From NCBI GenBank assembly GCA_030867875.1, contig JAOWCC010000577.1, positions 152,884,344-152,948,343 of the forward strand: a stretch of 64,000 bases of DNA. Direction: 5' to 3'. The position numbers and the translations under genes are program-made. This DNA is from Actinernus sp. WN-2022. Taxonomy: Eukaryota; Cnidaria; Anthozoa; Actiniaria; Actinernidae. The notes under the pieces were generated by a model. It saw only the letters and a program-made list of their open reading frames with translations, was not told where the DNA came from and ran no database searches. Below, one piece after another: positions 1-12,116 of the stretch. Every line of letters begins with the position of its first letter. Position 1 is the stretch's first letter.

Positions 1-767
1 ATATAGCTATTGCGAAACAGTTACAATACCTCGAAATCCACATAATTATATCCCGCTTCTGAAATGTGAAAAGTAGTCGCTATTTTTAATATGTCCCTTA
101 TAGGGATACGTTTTTGTGAATGATAATGGTTTATCGGTTCATTACGTTTTCGGGACAGTATACTAGTCACTTCAAGTGCTGGCAAAGCGCGCGCCACTGC
201 ATTTTCTGTCGCGATCAAGCGAAGGAATTTAATTGCTGGTTTTCACTCAACCCCAGAGATTCAAATTACAACGGACATGGCGGCCATATTGGTGCCCCAA
301 CAAAAGAAGCTAACGTGGAATCTATTGTTTAAGGGCACCAACATGGAGTGCGCAAATCGGTACAATAAACACTGCAACTCATGCAGCAGGGTTTGTTGGA
401 TGTTGTCTTAGAAACACAGCTCATAATGAACGACATTATCTTCTATTTATTGCAGCATGCTTGCATGAATGCTTAAGCTCTTTTGTGAGTGTTTCAGACA
501 CAACTCACCAAAGACTCCTCTACTTTGTAATTTTCTTTTCCGATCGAGCGAAACGGTGTTGAAGAGTCACGGGAGCTTGGTTTATTATCTTAAGGTTATT
601 TTGAGGATTGTTCTATTCGCGGTATATTAGCCCGGTCAAGGGCAATATTTTGATTCAGAAATGCCCTACGGTTATTCAAAACAATTAACTACATATTATT
701 GTGGCTATAAACCGAAAGCTCACTAATAAGAGAACATTATGGAGATCTAACGGTGGGAAAATCGATA
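1..767 (+). repeat. Internal direct repeat, first copy
   Basis: Bases 1-767 match 62589-63355 closely and 6640-7310 less closely. The stretch near 245-340 is present here and at 62830-62925 but missing from the 6640 copy. After about 767 this copy joins unrelated sequence that resembles 15980-16050. A third block of the same kind at the window edge suggests a longer array of such units to the left. No gene is seen. Confidence 0.75.
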
Positions 768-860
768 CCTCGACTCCGTTTCGGGGAACATCGAGGATCT
801 CGGGGAAACAAAACTCACTGTTTCCCTCGGGGCCAGTCATTAATTTGCCCTTAATCAAAA

Positions 861-1142
861 CATAGTTAATAGAGTGGAATGGTTAGGAAACCCGGCAAAC
901 TTCAAAAGGGCAAACAAAGGCGCTGCGATTGAGGTTGGAAGGGGGAAGACAAAAGATTGTGCACTATCATAGTTCATTAGCGTTCCCTGAACGACTGAAC
1001 TCACACGTTTCTATTGGCTGATTGACTAACATGTTGGAATTTCTATTGTGTTTTGTGCACGGTAGTGGTCGAAAAAAGCTAACAAAGACCTATAACAAAG
1101 AAGGTCCCTGAGTTTCCTAACCATTCCACTCTATTAACTATG
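861..1142 (-). mobile_element. MITE family A copy 1 (31-bp TIR, 7-bp TSD)
   Basis: A 282-bp element begins CATAGTTAATAGAGTGG and ends with the reverse complement. It is flanked by ATCAAAA and ACCAAAA, a 7-bp duplication with one mismatch. Two more copies lie at 9190-9471 and 23178-23459; this one is inverted relative to them. It is non-coding. At 16058-16070 the paralogous site is uninterrupted. Confidence 0.88.
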
Positions 1143-1289
1143 ACCAAAACGAGTAGGAGACAAGGTACTAGCTTGTCGCGCAGGGCCTCGGTAACGCGTT
1201 TGGGTAGACAGGACTTGTCTGTCTGTCTTTTGACATGGCGACGAGTGTTTGAATGTGTTCCAAGATCAGAGTTTAAGGAGAAATCATGC

Positions 1290-1880
1290 CAAGGGCACCC
1301 AACGAAGTTTTAGGTTAAAAAGCTGTTCGGGAGAGTAAGTTAGTCTAAAACTTTCGGATTTGAATTTTTTTTTCCTAGAAAATTGTTTTCTGACTGATAC
1401 TGGCTAGAAAATTCGTTTTAAATCCCTAGAAAATTATAGAAGAAAAGGGAGACTAAAAGGTTTCCCTAAAATATTCATACGTCCCAATTCGTCTGATCAA
1501 TAGAATCAGAACGATCCGGGGAAAAAAATCTGACATCTAAAATCCGAAAGAATAAACCTCTAGCAAATGGAGGTCACCTAAAAGAATTGCCTAAAAGAAA
1601 AAAGAACCCCTAAAGAATTCGTACCTCCACAAAACTTTGCAACGTGAAGTTACTTGGGCTAGAAAAATCTTGTTTATGCTCTAGGCTACTAACAAATTCG
1701 TAGGCCGGGAATATTTTGCCATAGTATTTTCGGTTGAAGCGATTTCCACCTAGAAAATCCGAACAGCTAATAGCTTTCTAGAATACGCCAAAAGACATTG
1801 TAGGCGCCTTAAAATGGCTAGATGAGCTGCATACAACTGGTTTCAAACGAATTTCAAAAAGTACTCGTTGGGTGCCCTTG
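1290..1880. mobile_element. TIR element with CAAGGGCACCCAACGA ends, uninterrupted copy
   Basis: The ends are CAAGGGCACCCAACGA and its reverse complement, flanked by the 7-bp direct repeat ATCATGC at 1283-1289 and 1881-1887. It is 591 bp and non-coding. The paralogous copy starts at 16216 and ends at 57502 and contains the E1 insertion. Compared with that copy, this one lacks about 95 bp after the GATCCGG near 1518. A partial inverted copy lies at 61883-62372. Confidence 0.88.
1681..1686. other. Empty-site counterpart of the E1 insertion (CTAGGC)
   Basis: The sequence reads TATGCT-CTAGGC-TACTAAC without interruption. In copy 2 the same sequence is split, with CTAGGC present on both sides of E1 (16702-16707 and 57313-57318). 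This gives the pre-insertion site and supports a 6-bp target-site duplication. Confidence 0.9.
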
Positions 1881-2112
1881 ATCATGCCAAAGCCGGTAAA
1901 TTGCTGCGTTCCTCTGGAGTTTCCCGAGGCAAACTTGCACCAGGAATGTCCTCTTCAGCTAAAGAAACATGAAAACATTGAGAAAATTACTCACTCGCTG
2001 TACTCGCCGCCATGTTGACAACAAACAGACAGACAAGTCCTGTCTACCCAAACGCGTTGTCCAGGCCCCGCGCGACAAACTAGTACCAAGTCTCCTACTC
2101 GTTTTGGTTAAG

Positions 2113-3929
2113 GTCAAAAACAGTCATGTGATATAATACATCGTTTACGAATGAATTGAGCTCGTGATCCCCATATGAAAGACGTTGCCATGGACGCTGG
2201 GTGGCAAGCTATCTTTATAAACGCTGTTTTAGAGAGATCGATTGGAGGTGGTAAATAGCATCTACAAACAGGTTTTGTTAATAACACTACCGATCTCGTA
2301 CAAGTGCATTTAAATGTAGTACAACCACGTGATTACATTCCTGCAAAAGGCCCATAGCAGTCCGTATCACAAAAATAACTTTGTGAAGCGTATTTGAATA
2401 TACTCATATATAATTTATGCTATATAAATGAATACCTTGCCTTTTCTTTGAATCTGGCAAAATCTAATTGTATTATTGGTCTCCTTTCTAAATTGTCGTT
2501 GTGTACTGTATGTCCTCAAGTCCATATTGGACACATGGGGATACATGTTTTTGCATATGACCCCCAATCCCTGTATAAAAGAAAATATCGGTGCCGTACC
2601 ATTTGTTAAATAAGGCTAATTATTTCCTATAATTACTGACAATAATTGCTTTGATATCTTCAAAGAACCCTGATGCTATCGTAAGCTTTCAATTACGGTT
2701 GAATTCTATAAGTCTTTTGAAGTTCTGATATCGCTTTGTGCATGGCTGTTCAACGATTACTTACGGGATACGAACATTGCTTCAATTTATTATTCATTGA
2801 CATTGGCTTTACAGTCTGCGCGTCATTGCCGCTTAATTACAATAGAACTTGAACAAAATTAAAATATATGAGGTTTAATCAGCATCTCGCTATTAACAAG
2901 GTGCAAGTTATAAAAAGCGTAGCTAACTCCAAACACAGCTACTTCCACGGCAACCGAGATACAATCCTTAACTTCATCCAGGCCGGAAATATTCTGCCCC
3001 AAGATGAATTCTTTAACGGCAGTAGCATACTTTGCTGCACTCTTTGCCAGTTTTCAAGGTAACGCAAGCCAGTGGTTTCATGAATTGTATTTTTGTGAAC
3101 ACTTTATTAATTACTATACTTCCCCAAACTGCACGCGCTGCACAACCGTTGTATAGTTTGGATTTCGACTGAAGTTTCTAAGAAAATCATTTACACCAAC
3201 TTCGATTAACAGTTTTTATAATGTTCTTGTTAGCCTCCAGCGAATGGATCAGAGTTTGAGTCGGTGACTTCAAGTTCTTCGAGACGCAGCTGTTGTGAAC
3301 GTTTTAAACGAAGTACAGAAATGACCTGTCCTCGTCACACTGGCGATTTGTTGTCATGAATTGGTTTTTGTATACACTTTATTAAGTGTTGTACTCTCTC
3401 CAAACTATCGAATGCACACGCTGCATAACTTTCGACGGAAGTTTCCAAGAAAATCATTTACACCAGTTACCCAAGCCAGTCTTCGATCAACAGTTTTTAA
3501 AATGGTTCTAATAAATTACTAGCCTCCAATCTAAGATTAGGCGAATCGGAATCAGCGTTTGAGTCGGCCTTCGAGACGCAGCTGTTACGTTATACGTCAT
3601 ATATGAAACTTTTAAACAAACATCTCTCGACAAGACTTCTTCAAGCGTGTCCTCCTTCTCGAAGGCATATAAGAAATTCAAATTTTAGCTAAACTTTATT
3701 TAGAAATGACCTGTTATCGTCTTTAGCATGAGGCAATCTAATATTGGCGCCTTTTATTTTATTCTTGGGATCAGACATTTTGACAACTTTGATCGCATCC
3801 TTGTACACGTTATCCGCAATCGCATTTCATCGCTTTCCCAGACTCTGCAAGTTTATAACACAACTGAGAAGCCAGTTTGAAATGTGACTATACTCCATAG
3901 ATCTACATCAGTTTCTAAGCGTGTCAAAT
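2113..3929. other. Non-coding part of duplicated unit
   Basis: No gene, RNA gene or clear element is seen. The sequence matches 57735-59555 nearly base for base, including short ORFs, as expected for a duplication. Sub-blocks near 2868-3240 and 4110-4500 also resemble each other, so the unit has an internal repeat structure. Confidence 0.6.
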
Positions 3930-4026
3930 AGGAGTGCCGTGCTCAAGTTAGGAGTGCCGTGCCCAAGTTAGGAGTGCCGTGCCCAAGTTAGGAGTGCCGT
4001 GCCCAAGTTAGGAGTGCCGAGCCCAT
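3930..4026 (+). repeat. 20-bp tandem repeat, about 5 units
   Basis: The unit is AGGAGTGCCGTGCCCAAGTT. About five units are present here and about nine at 59556-59735 in the second copy of the block, so the array has changed length since the duplication. Confidence 0.92.
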
Positions 4027-4605
4027 TGATTGGCTTCACAGTCTGGGTGTCATTGCCGCTTACTTACAATCGGAACTTGAATAAAATTAAAATATATAGT
4101 GATTGATTTGCAAATGAGGTTTAATTAGCGTCTCGCTATTGACAAGGTGCAAGCTATAAAAAGCGTACCTAACTCCAAACACGGCTACTTCCACAGCAAC
4201 CGAGATACAATCCTTGACTTCATCCAGGCCGGAAAAATTCTGCCCCAAGATGAATTCTTTAACTGCAGTAGCATACTTTGCTGCACTCTTTGCCAGTTTT
4301 CAAGGTAACGCAAGCCAGTGGTTTCGATTCATGAATTGTATCAGTGTGAACACTTTATTAACTACTAAACTTCTCCAAACTGTTGAAGTTAAAGTGCACG
4401 CGCTGCAAAACCGTTGTATAGTTTGATTTCGACTGAAGTTTCTAAGAAAATCATTTACACCAATTGCCTAAGTCAGGTTTCGATTAACAGTTTTTATAAT
4501 GGTTCTTGTTAGCCTCTAGCGAATGGATCGGAGTTTGAGTCGGTGACTTCCCGGGTGACTTCAAGTTCTTCGAGACGCAGCTGTTGTGGAACTTTTAAAC
4601 AAAGT

Positions 4606-4870
4606 ATAGTAAAGTAAAGAGAGTTTAAACACGTTTACCGGCTAACATGTAGTTCAGTAATCTAACGCATGGCCCTCTCTTTACTAAGTCCTACGGTTTT
4701 ACGTCCAACCGAGAAGACAAGAAGGTCTACCCGTTTACTTTTGGATCATGTAAAAGAAGCGCCTTCTCCTCGGTTATTTTTAAGACCCTGAGTCGGTTGA
4801 TCTGGCCGGTGTGGACCCGCGACCTCCCGCTCAACAGACCAGAGCTAATCGCTGAGCTAACCGGGAGGCA
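4606..4870 (-). mobile_element. tRNA-derived SINE (minus), copy 1
   Basis: Read on the minus strand, the head has a box-A-like TTAGCTCAGCGATTAG and a box-B-like region ending GGGTCCACACC. A body of about 190 bp follows, ending in a CTTTACTTTACTATA-type tail near 4606. The same insertion is present at 60307-60581, so it predates the duplication. It is not a functional tRNA gene because the cloverleaf is degenerate. Confidence 0.7.
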
Positions 4871-6092
4871 ATCATCTCTAGAAAAGATTCCTCCAAGCGT
4901 GTCATCCTTCTCAAAGTAGCTAAGAAATTCAAAATCTTAGCCGAACTTTACTTAGAAATGACCTGTTCTCGTCTTTAGCGCACTCTGGCGATTTGTTGTC
5001 ATGATTTGGTTTTTGTATACAAATTATTAAGTATTGTAATCTCTCCAAACTCTGCAAACTATCAAATGCACACGCTGCACAACTTACGACGGAAGTTTCG
5101 AAGAAAATCATTTACACCAGCCGATCCAAGCCAGTCTTCGATCGATCAACAGTTTTTTAAATGGTTCTAATAAATTAGTAGCCTCCAATCTAAGATTAGG
5201 CGAATCGGAATCAGCGTTTGAGTCGGCCTTCGAGACGCAGCTGTTATACGTTATGAAACTTTTAAACGAACATCTCTCGACAAGACTTCTTCAAGCGTGT
5301 CCTCCTTCTCGAAGGCATATAAGAAATTCGAATTTTAGCTGAACTTTATTTAGAATGACCTGTTATAGTTATCGTCTTTAGCATAAGGCAATTTAAGATT
5401 GACGCCTTTTATTTTATTCTTGGGATCAGACATTCTGACAACTTTGATCGCATCCTTTTACACGTTATCCGCAACCGCATTGATCGCTTCCCCAGACTCT
5501 GCAAGTTAACACAACTGAGAAGCCAGTTTGAAATGTGACTATACTCCATAGATCTACATCAGTCCCTAAGCCTATCAGGTACATCTCCTGTCAGCCTAAA
5601 AAATTAAGAAGCTTTCTTCTTTTTTGAGACTCAACTGTTTTAAATTTCATACATCTTTTGTAGAAGAATTTATTACCCAAGCGTCACTCCTTCGCCTCGG
5701 GGAGTTAACATCTTCTTAGAGCGTGATCCAAATAAAATTTGCAAGAATTGAACTTGCTTGTATTCTTGGCTGCAGCATACTCTGGCGATTTAAGATTGAC
5801 GGCCTCTAAATTCTACGGACTGGACGACGGTTTTAAATGGGGATTAAAATATTGACGTTGTTTTACCCGTACGGTACGAAAAGTTAAGACTATTAATTAA
5901 CTCTAGTGTGCGTTTACCACTGAGAGGCTTGAGAAACATTTGTATTTCAACGATACATAAAAGATACTGAACAGGACTTCAATTGTAATTCAGTCAGTTT
6001 TGTACAAAGAAATGTTAGTTCGATCAGGGTTCAGGGTTACCCTGAGAACAATTTATTACCCTGAAAGCGCTAAGAGACTGAATATACTCAAC
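4871..6092. other. Non-coding part of duplicated unit
   Basis: No gene is seen. It matches 60582-61785 with small indels. Two stretches (about 3340-3560 and 4980-5250) are similar to each other, again showing internal repetition of the unit. Confidence 0.55.
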
Positions 6093-6290
6093 AACGCGTA
6101 GCCAGAGAGGGGGCCAGGGGATTCGCCCGCCGCCCCCTTTCGTTAAAAAAGAACGCATGTGAAAAGTAGCGTCACATTAACGCACCTAATAAGCTAAGTG
6201 ATATACCGGGAGTCAGTGAACAATGCGACAGTCTTACTGGAAAAGGTTGGTGATTGAAAACAATAGACAAGATTGGTTCGAAAGACCGCG
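6093..6290. mobile_element. Partial GCGTAGCCAG-type MITE
   Basis: GCGTAGCCAGAGAGGGGG followed by a CCCCCTTTCGTTAAAAAA motif matches, in reverse, the right half of the element at 19809-20095. The homologous place in copy 2 (61786-61880) is cut short by a partial CAAGGGC element. Confidence 0.6.
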
Positions 6291-6639
6291 TTCTTAATAT
6301 AAAAGAGTACTGCAGTCGCCAAATGCAAAATGCTGGCTACGCCCCTGGAATAACCTTTAACAAGAAAAAAAGCTCTGGTTTTTTTGGGATGTTATCGTCT
6401 AGGTGATGTTGAATCAAAATCTGAGTGTTAAATGGAAAACCATATACCATGGTGTTAAGTAATTAGTTTCATTTTGGCAGGCAATAGGACATATTTCATT
6501 AATAGCGGAATTAGTTTTGGTCAAATAGCTTTCTCCTTACCGGACAAAAAAGAAATAATCGAAGTAATATTCGCTAATATATAGCGCAGTATAGTTGCTG
6601 CAAAATGTATTGCAGCAGGACATGTTCTTTTAAATACTC

Positions 6640-7377
6640 ATTCTAACTATTGCGAAACAGTTAGAAACCTCGAAATCCACATATATCCCGCTTCTGAAAT
6701 GTGGAAAGTAGTCGCTATTTTTAGTATGTCCCTTAGGGATACGTTTTTGTGAATGATAATGGTTTATCGGTTCATTGACTTTTTTGAGACAGTATACCAG
6801 TCACTTCAAGTGCAGGCAAAGCCGCCACTTCATTTTCTGTCGCGATCAAGCGAAGGAATTTAATTGCTGGTTCACTCAATCCCCACCAACATGGAGTGCG
6901 CAAATCGGCAAAATAAACACTGCAACTCAGCAGGGTTTGTTGGATGTTATCTTAGAAACACAGCTCATAATGAACCACATTATCTTATATTTATTGCGGC
7001 ATGCTTGCATGAATGCTTAAGCTCTTTTGTGAGTGTTTCAGACACAACTCACCAAAGACTCCTCTACTTTGTAATTTTCTTTTCCGATCGAGCGAAACGG
7101 TGTTGAAGAGTCACGGGAGCTTGGTTTATTATCTTAAGGTTATTTTGAGGATTGTTCTATTCGCGGTATATTGGCCTGGGCAATATTTTGATTAAAATGC
7201 CCTACGGTTATTCAAAACGATTGACTACATATTAAATTGTGGCTATAAACCGAAAGCTCACTAATAAGAGCACATTATGGAGATCTAACGGTTGGAAAAT
7301 CGAGAAATCGCACATTGTAAATTTGAAAAAGAATTGTAATGTATATATAACACAACCAAAAAGTGAGCGATATCCTC
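6640..7377 (+). repeat. Internal direct repeat, second copy
   Basis: It is homologous to 1-767 and to 62589-63427. About 75 bp present in those two are missing here, near 6885. No gene is supported; the short ORFs are not shared in frame among the three copies. Confidence 0.75.
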
Positions 7378-7762
7378 TTAATTCTGTTGAAATTACAATG
7401 TATGTACAAACAGAATTCAAGCCTTGTGCAATTAGCGAAACTGCTAATGAGCTGGCCAAATAATTATATACGGCAAAGTGATAAAAAATTATTTTCCTTA
7501 AAAACGAAAACTATAGATAAGAACCAATCTATTAAACTGCTTGTTTCTTCTTGTCATTAAACTTTACCTTAACCAAAGCCTCTACCGACCCGCAGATCTA
7601 TGTACTTTACCATTTTCAGCGGAAATGAGTTTTGAAATATCTCATGCATTTATATTCGATTTAGTTCAAATACAAACACATTAATATTAAATCACCCCTC
7701 GATTGCCCTCTTCGTCTTTACGCCCACATAAAACCGACTTCACTGAGCTTACTGCGAACTTA

Positions 7763-8204
7763 AAGTGTATATTAACCCAAATTTTTAATCATTAAAATTG
7801 ATTCTCCATCAAGTAAATAGTTGAATTGTAAAATATTTATTGATTTGAGTGCTGCGTCTATGAGTTATAGAGGTTTCTATTTCAAGTGAGGCCAACAAAA
7901 GGTCACTTCTTTCTCCTTGTGAATGAAACTATTTCTGATTTATACAAACTATTTGGTAAAATCACTGATATAAGGCCCAAATATTACATAGATCTTTTGA
8001 AAAATATGTATATTTCTGCCAGCACATTTTTGTACAATACACGAGTCCTCACATGTGCATCACTTCGCATAATTAGCATATTGGAAATAGAAACCTCTAT
8101 AACTCATAGACGCAGCACTCAAATTAAGAAATATTTTACAATTCAACTATTTACTTGATGGAGAATCGATTTTAATGATAAAAAATTTGGGCTCATATAC
8201 ACTT
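7763..8204. mobile_element. Fold-back element with about 125-bp arms
   Basis: The left arm (7763-7885) and right arm (8079-8204) are inverted copies; the inner edges share GAAATAGAAACCTCTATAAC. The outer edges begin AGTGTATAT and end ATATACACT. The spacer between arms is about 190 bp with no recognised coding content. Confidence 0.75.
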
Positions 8205-8736
8205 GAAACAGAATGTGTAAGGAGCATAAAATGATTTGTAAGAGTATACGGATTTCTGCACAATTCTGATTCCAATCCGGTAGGCGTTTCGTTAAAACAA
8301 ACTTTTAAAATTTAGCCAGAAATATCTTGAATTAGCAGACATTAAACTTATTAAATTATATTAGTTGGTAACTGCGTCACTTTCCGGAGGGAAAAAAACT
8401 GCCGGAAGACTTCAACTGAGCCTTTATTTCCTGACAGATTTCTCAATTACAAGTAATTTAGGGCTCGGTTCTTCAAAGTTAAAAAAGAGCACAATTAGGC
8501 CAAAGTTAAGTCTTAAGATATATTTCTTATTGTGGTATTACTGCATGTCGGTGACATATAATGAATCATACACCGCCAGATTTTATGATCTAATTCTCAA
8601 AAAATATAATTAAGCTCGATAATTGCGGAAGTGTAAACAACATTTGTCAAATCGAGCCTGAATAGAATGTGAAAATCAGTTATAATAATAATAATACAAG
8701 AACATGATATAACCAGTTATAATCAGTCGTATTTTA

Positions 8737-8822
8737 TGGTACCCTGGGTTGAAAGGAGAAGAGGAGAGAAAAGAGGAGAGAGAGGAGAAGAGTGGTGTTA
8801 TTCCTCTGACACCCAGGGTAAT
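8737..8822. repeat. Purine-rich hairpin with TACCCTGGGT ends
   Basis: TACCCTGGGT and ACCCAGGGTA are inverted around a strongly purine-biased stretch of GGAGAAGAGGAGAG-type repeats. It may be a tiny MITE; no function is claimed. Confidence 0.6.
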
Positions 8823-9189
8823 ATTATGGTATTTCTTTTGTTATAACTGAAATGTAGATTTTGCAAAGTAGTCGTTTGGCGTTCAAGAACAACTATTATC
8901 TGGCTGCTCTTTTCTGATATGTTTCCCGCCAGTGGAAAGTGCGAGAATTCAAGTGAACAGACGCGACACATTAACAAATTGACGATAATGTTTTTAATAT
9001 AACAACAGGCTGAAATGTCAAGCGACAGCACTGACAATAAAACGTATAGTCATCCAGTAAACGAGAAACTCATCAACTGTAGTAAAAATGATATTTGACT
9101 CTTTCAAACAAGAACAGCGTATGGATACATAGTTTTGAATGAGTATTACTGCTTTGCAATCAATTCCCAGATATTCAGATAGCAAAGAC

Positions 9190-9471
9190 CATAGTTAATA
9201 GAGTGGAATGGTTAGGAAACTCAGGGACCTTCTTTGTTATATGTCTTTGTTAGCTTTTTTCAACCACTACCGTGCACAAAACACAATAGAAATTCCAACA
9301 TGTTAATCAATCAGCCAATAGAAACGTGTGAGTTCAGTCGTTCAGGGAACGCTAATGAACTATGATCGTGCACAATCTTTTGTCTTACCCCTTCCAACCT
9401 AAATCGCAGCGCCTTTGTTAGCCCTTTTGAAGTTTGCCGGGTTTCCTAACCATTCCACTCTATTAACTATG
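9190..9471 (+). mobile_element. MITE family A copy 2 (TSD CAAAGAC)
   Basis: It is 282 bp with 31-bp TIRs and a perfect 7-bp duplication CAAAGAC at 9183-9189 and 9472-9478. The paralogous sequence at about 63641-63647 reads GATAG-CAAAGAC-GTGG without the element, a clean empty site. It is non-coding. Confidence 0.93.
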
Positions 9472-9663
9472 CAAAGACGTGGTGGCCATGTTGTTTGACA
9501 AAACAAGAGAAGCTAACGAGCAATCTTTTGTTTCTGTGGATCAAAGAGCAATATATTAGGAATTGCTATTGTCCACTTTAAAAACGAGTAGGGGGATGGG
9601 GCGAGTTCGGTTTCGCAAAGGCGCTTGGGATCGTTACTGGGGACAATTGTAGAAAACAAACAT

Positions 9664-10020
9664 GGCGGTTAGCTCAGTTGGTAGACGGCACGGTCTAGAG
9701 TGCGGGAGGTCGGGGGTTCGAATCTCGGCCGCGTCCTTGGCAGGGACGTTTATAAGCCGATGGCCTTGTCTCCTTCCACTTCTAATCGGTATTTGAAGGG
9801 GACGTAAAAGAACCTGTTGTGTTACTCGAAAAAGAGCAGGGGATTGTCACCCGGTACAGCAGCCTGGCCATTGTACTAACCACACACGCAACATTGTAAA
9901 CTGCGTGGCAGCTATTAGCGCCATAAGCAGTCCGGAAAAAATCACTGACGGGATATGTCAGTATTATGTAAAGCGCCATGAGACTGTGGTGATATTGCGC
10001 TATATAAATATTATTATTAT
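9664..10020 (+). mobile_element. tRNA-derived SINE with (ATT)n tail, copy 1
   Basis: The head GGCGGTTAGCTCAGTTGG contains a good box A, and GGTTCGAATC is a near-consensus box B about 40 bases later. A body of about 280 bp follows, ending GCGCTATATAAATATTATTATTAT. This is the usual layout of a SINE transcribed by RNA polymerase III from its tRNA-like head. A second copy at the same place in the duplicated unit begins near 63839 and runs off the window. A truncated 3' part lies at 42886-43040. Confidence 0.85.
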
Positions 10021-12116
10021 AGGTAAATTCATTGCCTGACGAGGAAATTCCACGTTAAATTTCACGTGGAATTCCCGAGTCGGGCAAATAAAGATTTCAG
10101 TTTGAAAGTTGCTGAAATTCCCGCCACGCGCCAGGAACCCATTGCGCGGTAAACTTTATTCTTCGAATTTATGAGAGTGAAAAAATACGTCTGCATAGCA
10201 GGCTACTGAGGTCAGGAGCCCTGTTCAGGTATAATAAGATTTACAATGGCGTGTATTTTTGAACGTAACCCCCCACCCTCGCAAAACGTCCATCTCTTGA
10301 GGAGATCTTAATATAAGACCGCACCAAACGTCTCATGAGCAGTAAAACAGATTGTAACAGATTGTACCAGATTGTATCAAATTTCGCCTAATATAGAAAA
10401 AATCCTCAACCAATCAGGCGCCACGTTACATGTATCATTTGACTCTGACGTCATCAGAGGCAAAGAATTCAAGATGGCCGACGTCTTGAATGTGAGAGGG
10501 GAAAACCGAAGAAAAACTACTTTACTTGGATGATTTCAACACAAAAATAGGATCGCTTACTCATGTGGAATACGGAAATCGATAGTTTACGGTTTACATC
10601 TCGTCTTTATCACCTAAGAACGCTCATTTTTGGCCAACAAAAGAGCTACATAGAAATGAACGATTTGTTAATAAAATACTGTGTAGATCTCTAGATATTT
10701 CACCCTATAGAATACATATTCTCGGCTTACCTTTTCGTCCAGGTATTCCATGGCTGCCATCCATCAGATAAACATCGTACAAAGCGCGGGAATACAAATC
10801 ACGTGGGAGAAGATATATCAGTACTAGAAACCTCCAGAGGTGGGAGAGGAGAATTCATGTTCTTTTTTTTGCCAGGGAGGGGAGGGAAGAAGGAATTATC
10901 TCTGTTTTCTCGGACTGTAAATATATCACAATGTGGACTGTCGCGCTCAAAAACTAACTTTAGCGTAATTATTGCTCTGGTCAGCTCAAATAACTGTTTG
11001 CGTGAATTAGTTTATTACTGTTTCTACAATAACCTTAGCGTCTTTGGCAAAATTTACCAAGGCAGAGAATGTCAAATATTGTAGTCTGTGGTTGCTGTAC
11101 TGAAGGTCGGCTATCTCTAATAAATCGATACGTTAGATACGTTGGTTTCGACAGTTTTAATAACGGTTCCGCTGGTTCCGTTCCGGTGGTTCTGTTCCCG
11201 AAGTTTCGGTCGTTCCGGTGGTTCCGTTCCGGTGGTTCCGTTCCGGTATTCTGGGTTTTAGTACATGCCGAATCAAGCTAATATTAGACTGAAACTCGCA
11301 CGAGGTTTTTTTAATTTTTATTTAAACATATAATGTCCTAGTGTTTGCCTCAAGAGGTTCAACTAAAAGTGCAGACTTGCTCACAAAATATGGTTTTCCG
11401 ACATCAAAACTGCATTTTTATTCATGAAAATACCTGTATTTTATTTAGGTACACCGGCTTAATTTCGTTCTAATCTTTACCAAGAAAGCGAAAGTGCATT
11501 AACTGGAGACAAAATTGTGATTTTTTGTGAAAGATTTAGAAAACCGGCGGCCTGAAAGTTGTCGATAAGTGAAAATCGAAAACCTGACAAACCGAAGAGC
11601 TGTTTTTAAACTGTTGAATGCTTATACTTGTGTCCAATCCACTCGTTTCCAAAATTTTCCTCGTAGTTGTACCATGATTTTAGTACCGTTCTGTAGCCGT
11701 GCTTTTCGTCCTGCTTTTAGGTGAATATTTTTTTCCTGTTCAAAATCACACATATTTGAATTTGCTGCAGTTGTTTTTCTCGATTCCAGTCGGTTTCTAG
11801 TGACCATTTGAGCGCCAAAACGTATCATTTATCGTGAAAAACGGAATAAAAGATATATAATTTCACGTTCTTTGACTACTGTTAACTTTGTGAATACCCT
11901 GGTTTGTAATTTTAACATGATTTGTCTCTGTTCGCGATAATAAAAATAAACAAAATATTTACGCGCGGGCTTCCTGTACATCGTTGAACACAGCTTTCAA
12001 ACCATTGAATTCCACAAAATATTAAACGCTTCGTTAGCCAATCAGCGCGCGAGTTTGAGTCGTGCTATGGGATTCTATAGACCCTATGCATAAGTCCTGG
12101 TAACCAGCATGTCAAC
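10021..12116. other. No gene seen; short repeats
   Basis: A 23-bp inverted repeat (GCCTGACGAGGAAATTCC and partner) lies at 10032-10088. A degenerate array of GGTTCCGTTCCGGT-like units lies at about 11165-11255. A 93-codon ORF at 10803-11084 has no recognisable features. Nothing else is supported. Confidence 0.5.

Larger units (their letters stand above)
1143..2112. mobile_element. Fold-back element with CTTAACCAAAACGAGTAGG arms, copy 1
   Basis: The arm at 1143-1260 and the inverted arm at about 2000-2112 are near-complementary for roughly 110 bases and share GTTTGGGTAGACAGGAC. The element is interrupted by another TIR element at 1290-1880. The outer left edge is masked by the MITE ending at 1142. 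The second copy has outer ends at 16058 and 57734. Confidence 0.7.
7378..8970. mobile_element. 1.6-kb insertion specific to copy 1, bounded by TTAA
   Basis: Copy 2 jumps from the equivalent of 7377 to 8971 (near 63427). Here the extra block is bordered by TTAA at 7378-7381 and 8971-8974. A TTAA border fits piggyBac- or Kolobok-type targets, but no matching terminal inverted repeats are seen and the copy 2 junction reads ACTAA. It contains a fold-back element (7763-8204) and a purine-rich hairpin (8737-8822). A 90-codon ORF at 7886-8158 is not recognised. Confidence 0.5.
1..10020. repeat. Large duplicated non-coding unit, copy 1
   Basis: This block aligns by eye, in the same orientation, with 15955-16707 plus 57319-64000. 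Shared landmarks in the same order are an IR near 2000-2112, a 20-bp tandem array near 3930, a minus-strand SINE near 4606, and a plus-strand SINE near 9664. No credible gene is seen; the ORFs are short and not conserved between copies. Copy 1 carries extra insertions absent from copy 2: the MITE at 9190-9471 and about 1.6 kb at 7378-8970. The unit may be a decayed giant element or a segmental tandem duplication; the sequence alone does not say which. Confidence 0.8.

Noticed and set aside
3930..4026. CRISPR-like array
   Set aside because: Units are contiguous 20-mers without spacers, in a eukaryotic genome; the same holds for the other tandem arrays.
7886..8158. 90-codon ORF as a transposase fragment
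   Set aside because: It overlaps the arms of a fold-back element and shows no recognisable motif.
9664..9737. Functional tRNA gene
   Set aside because: Boxes A and B are present but stems are imperfect, a SINE body and (ATT)n tail follow, and a second copy has the same structure.
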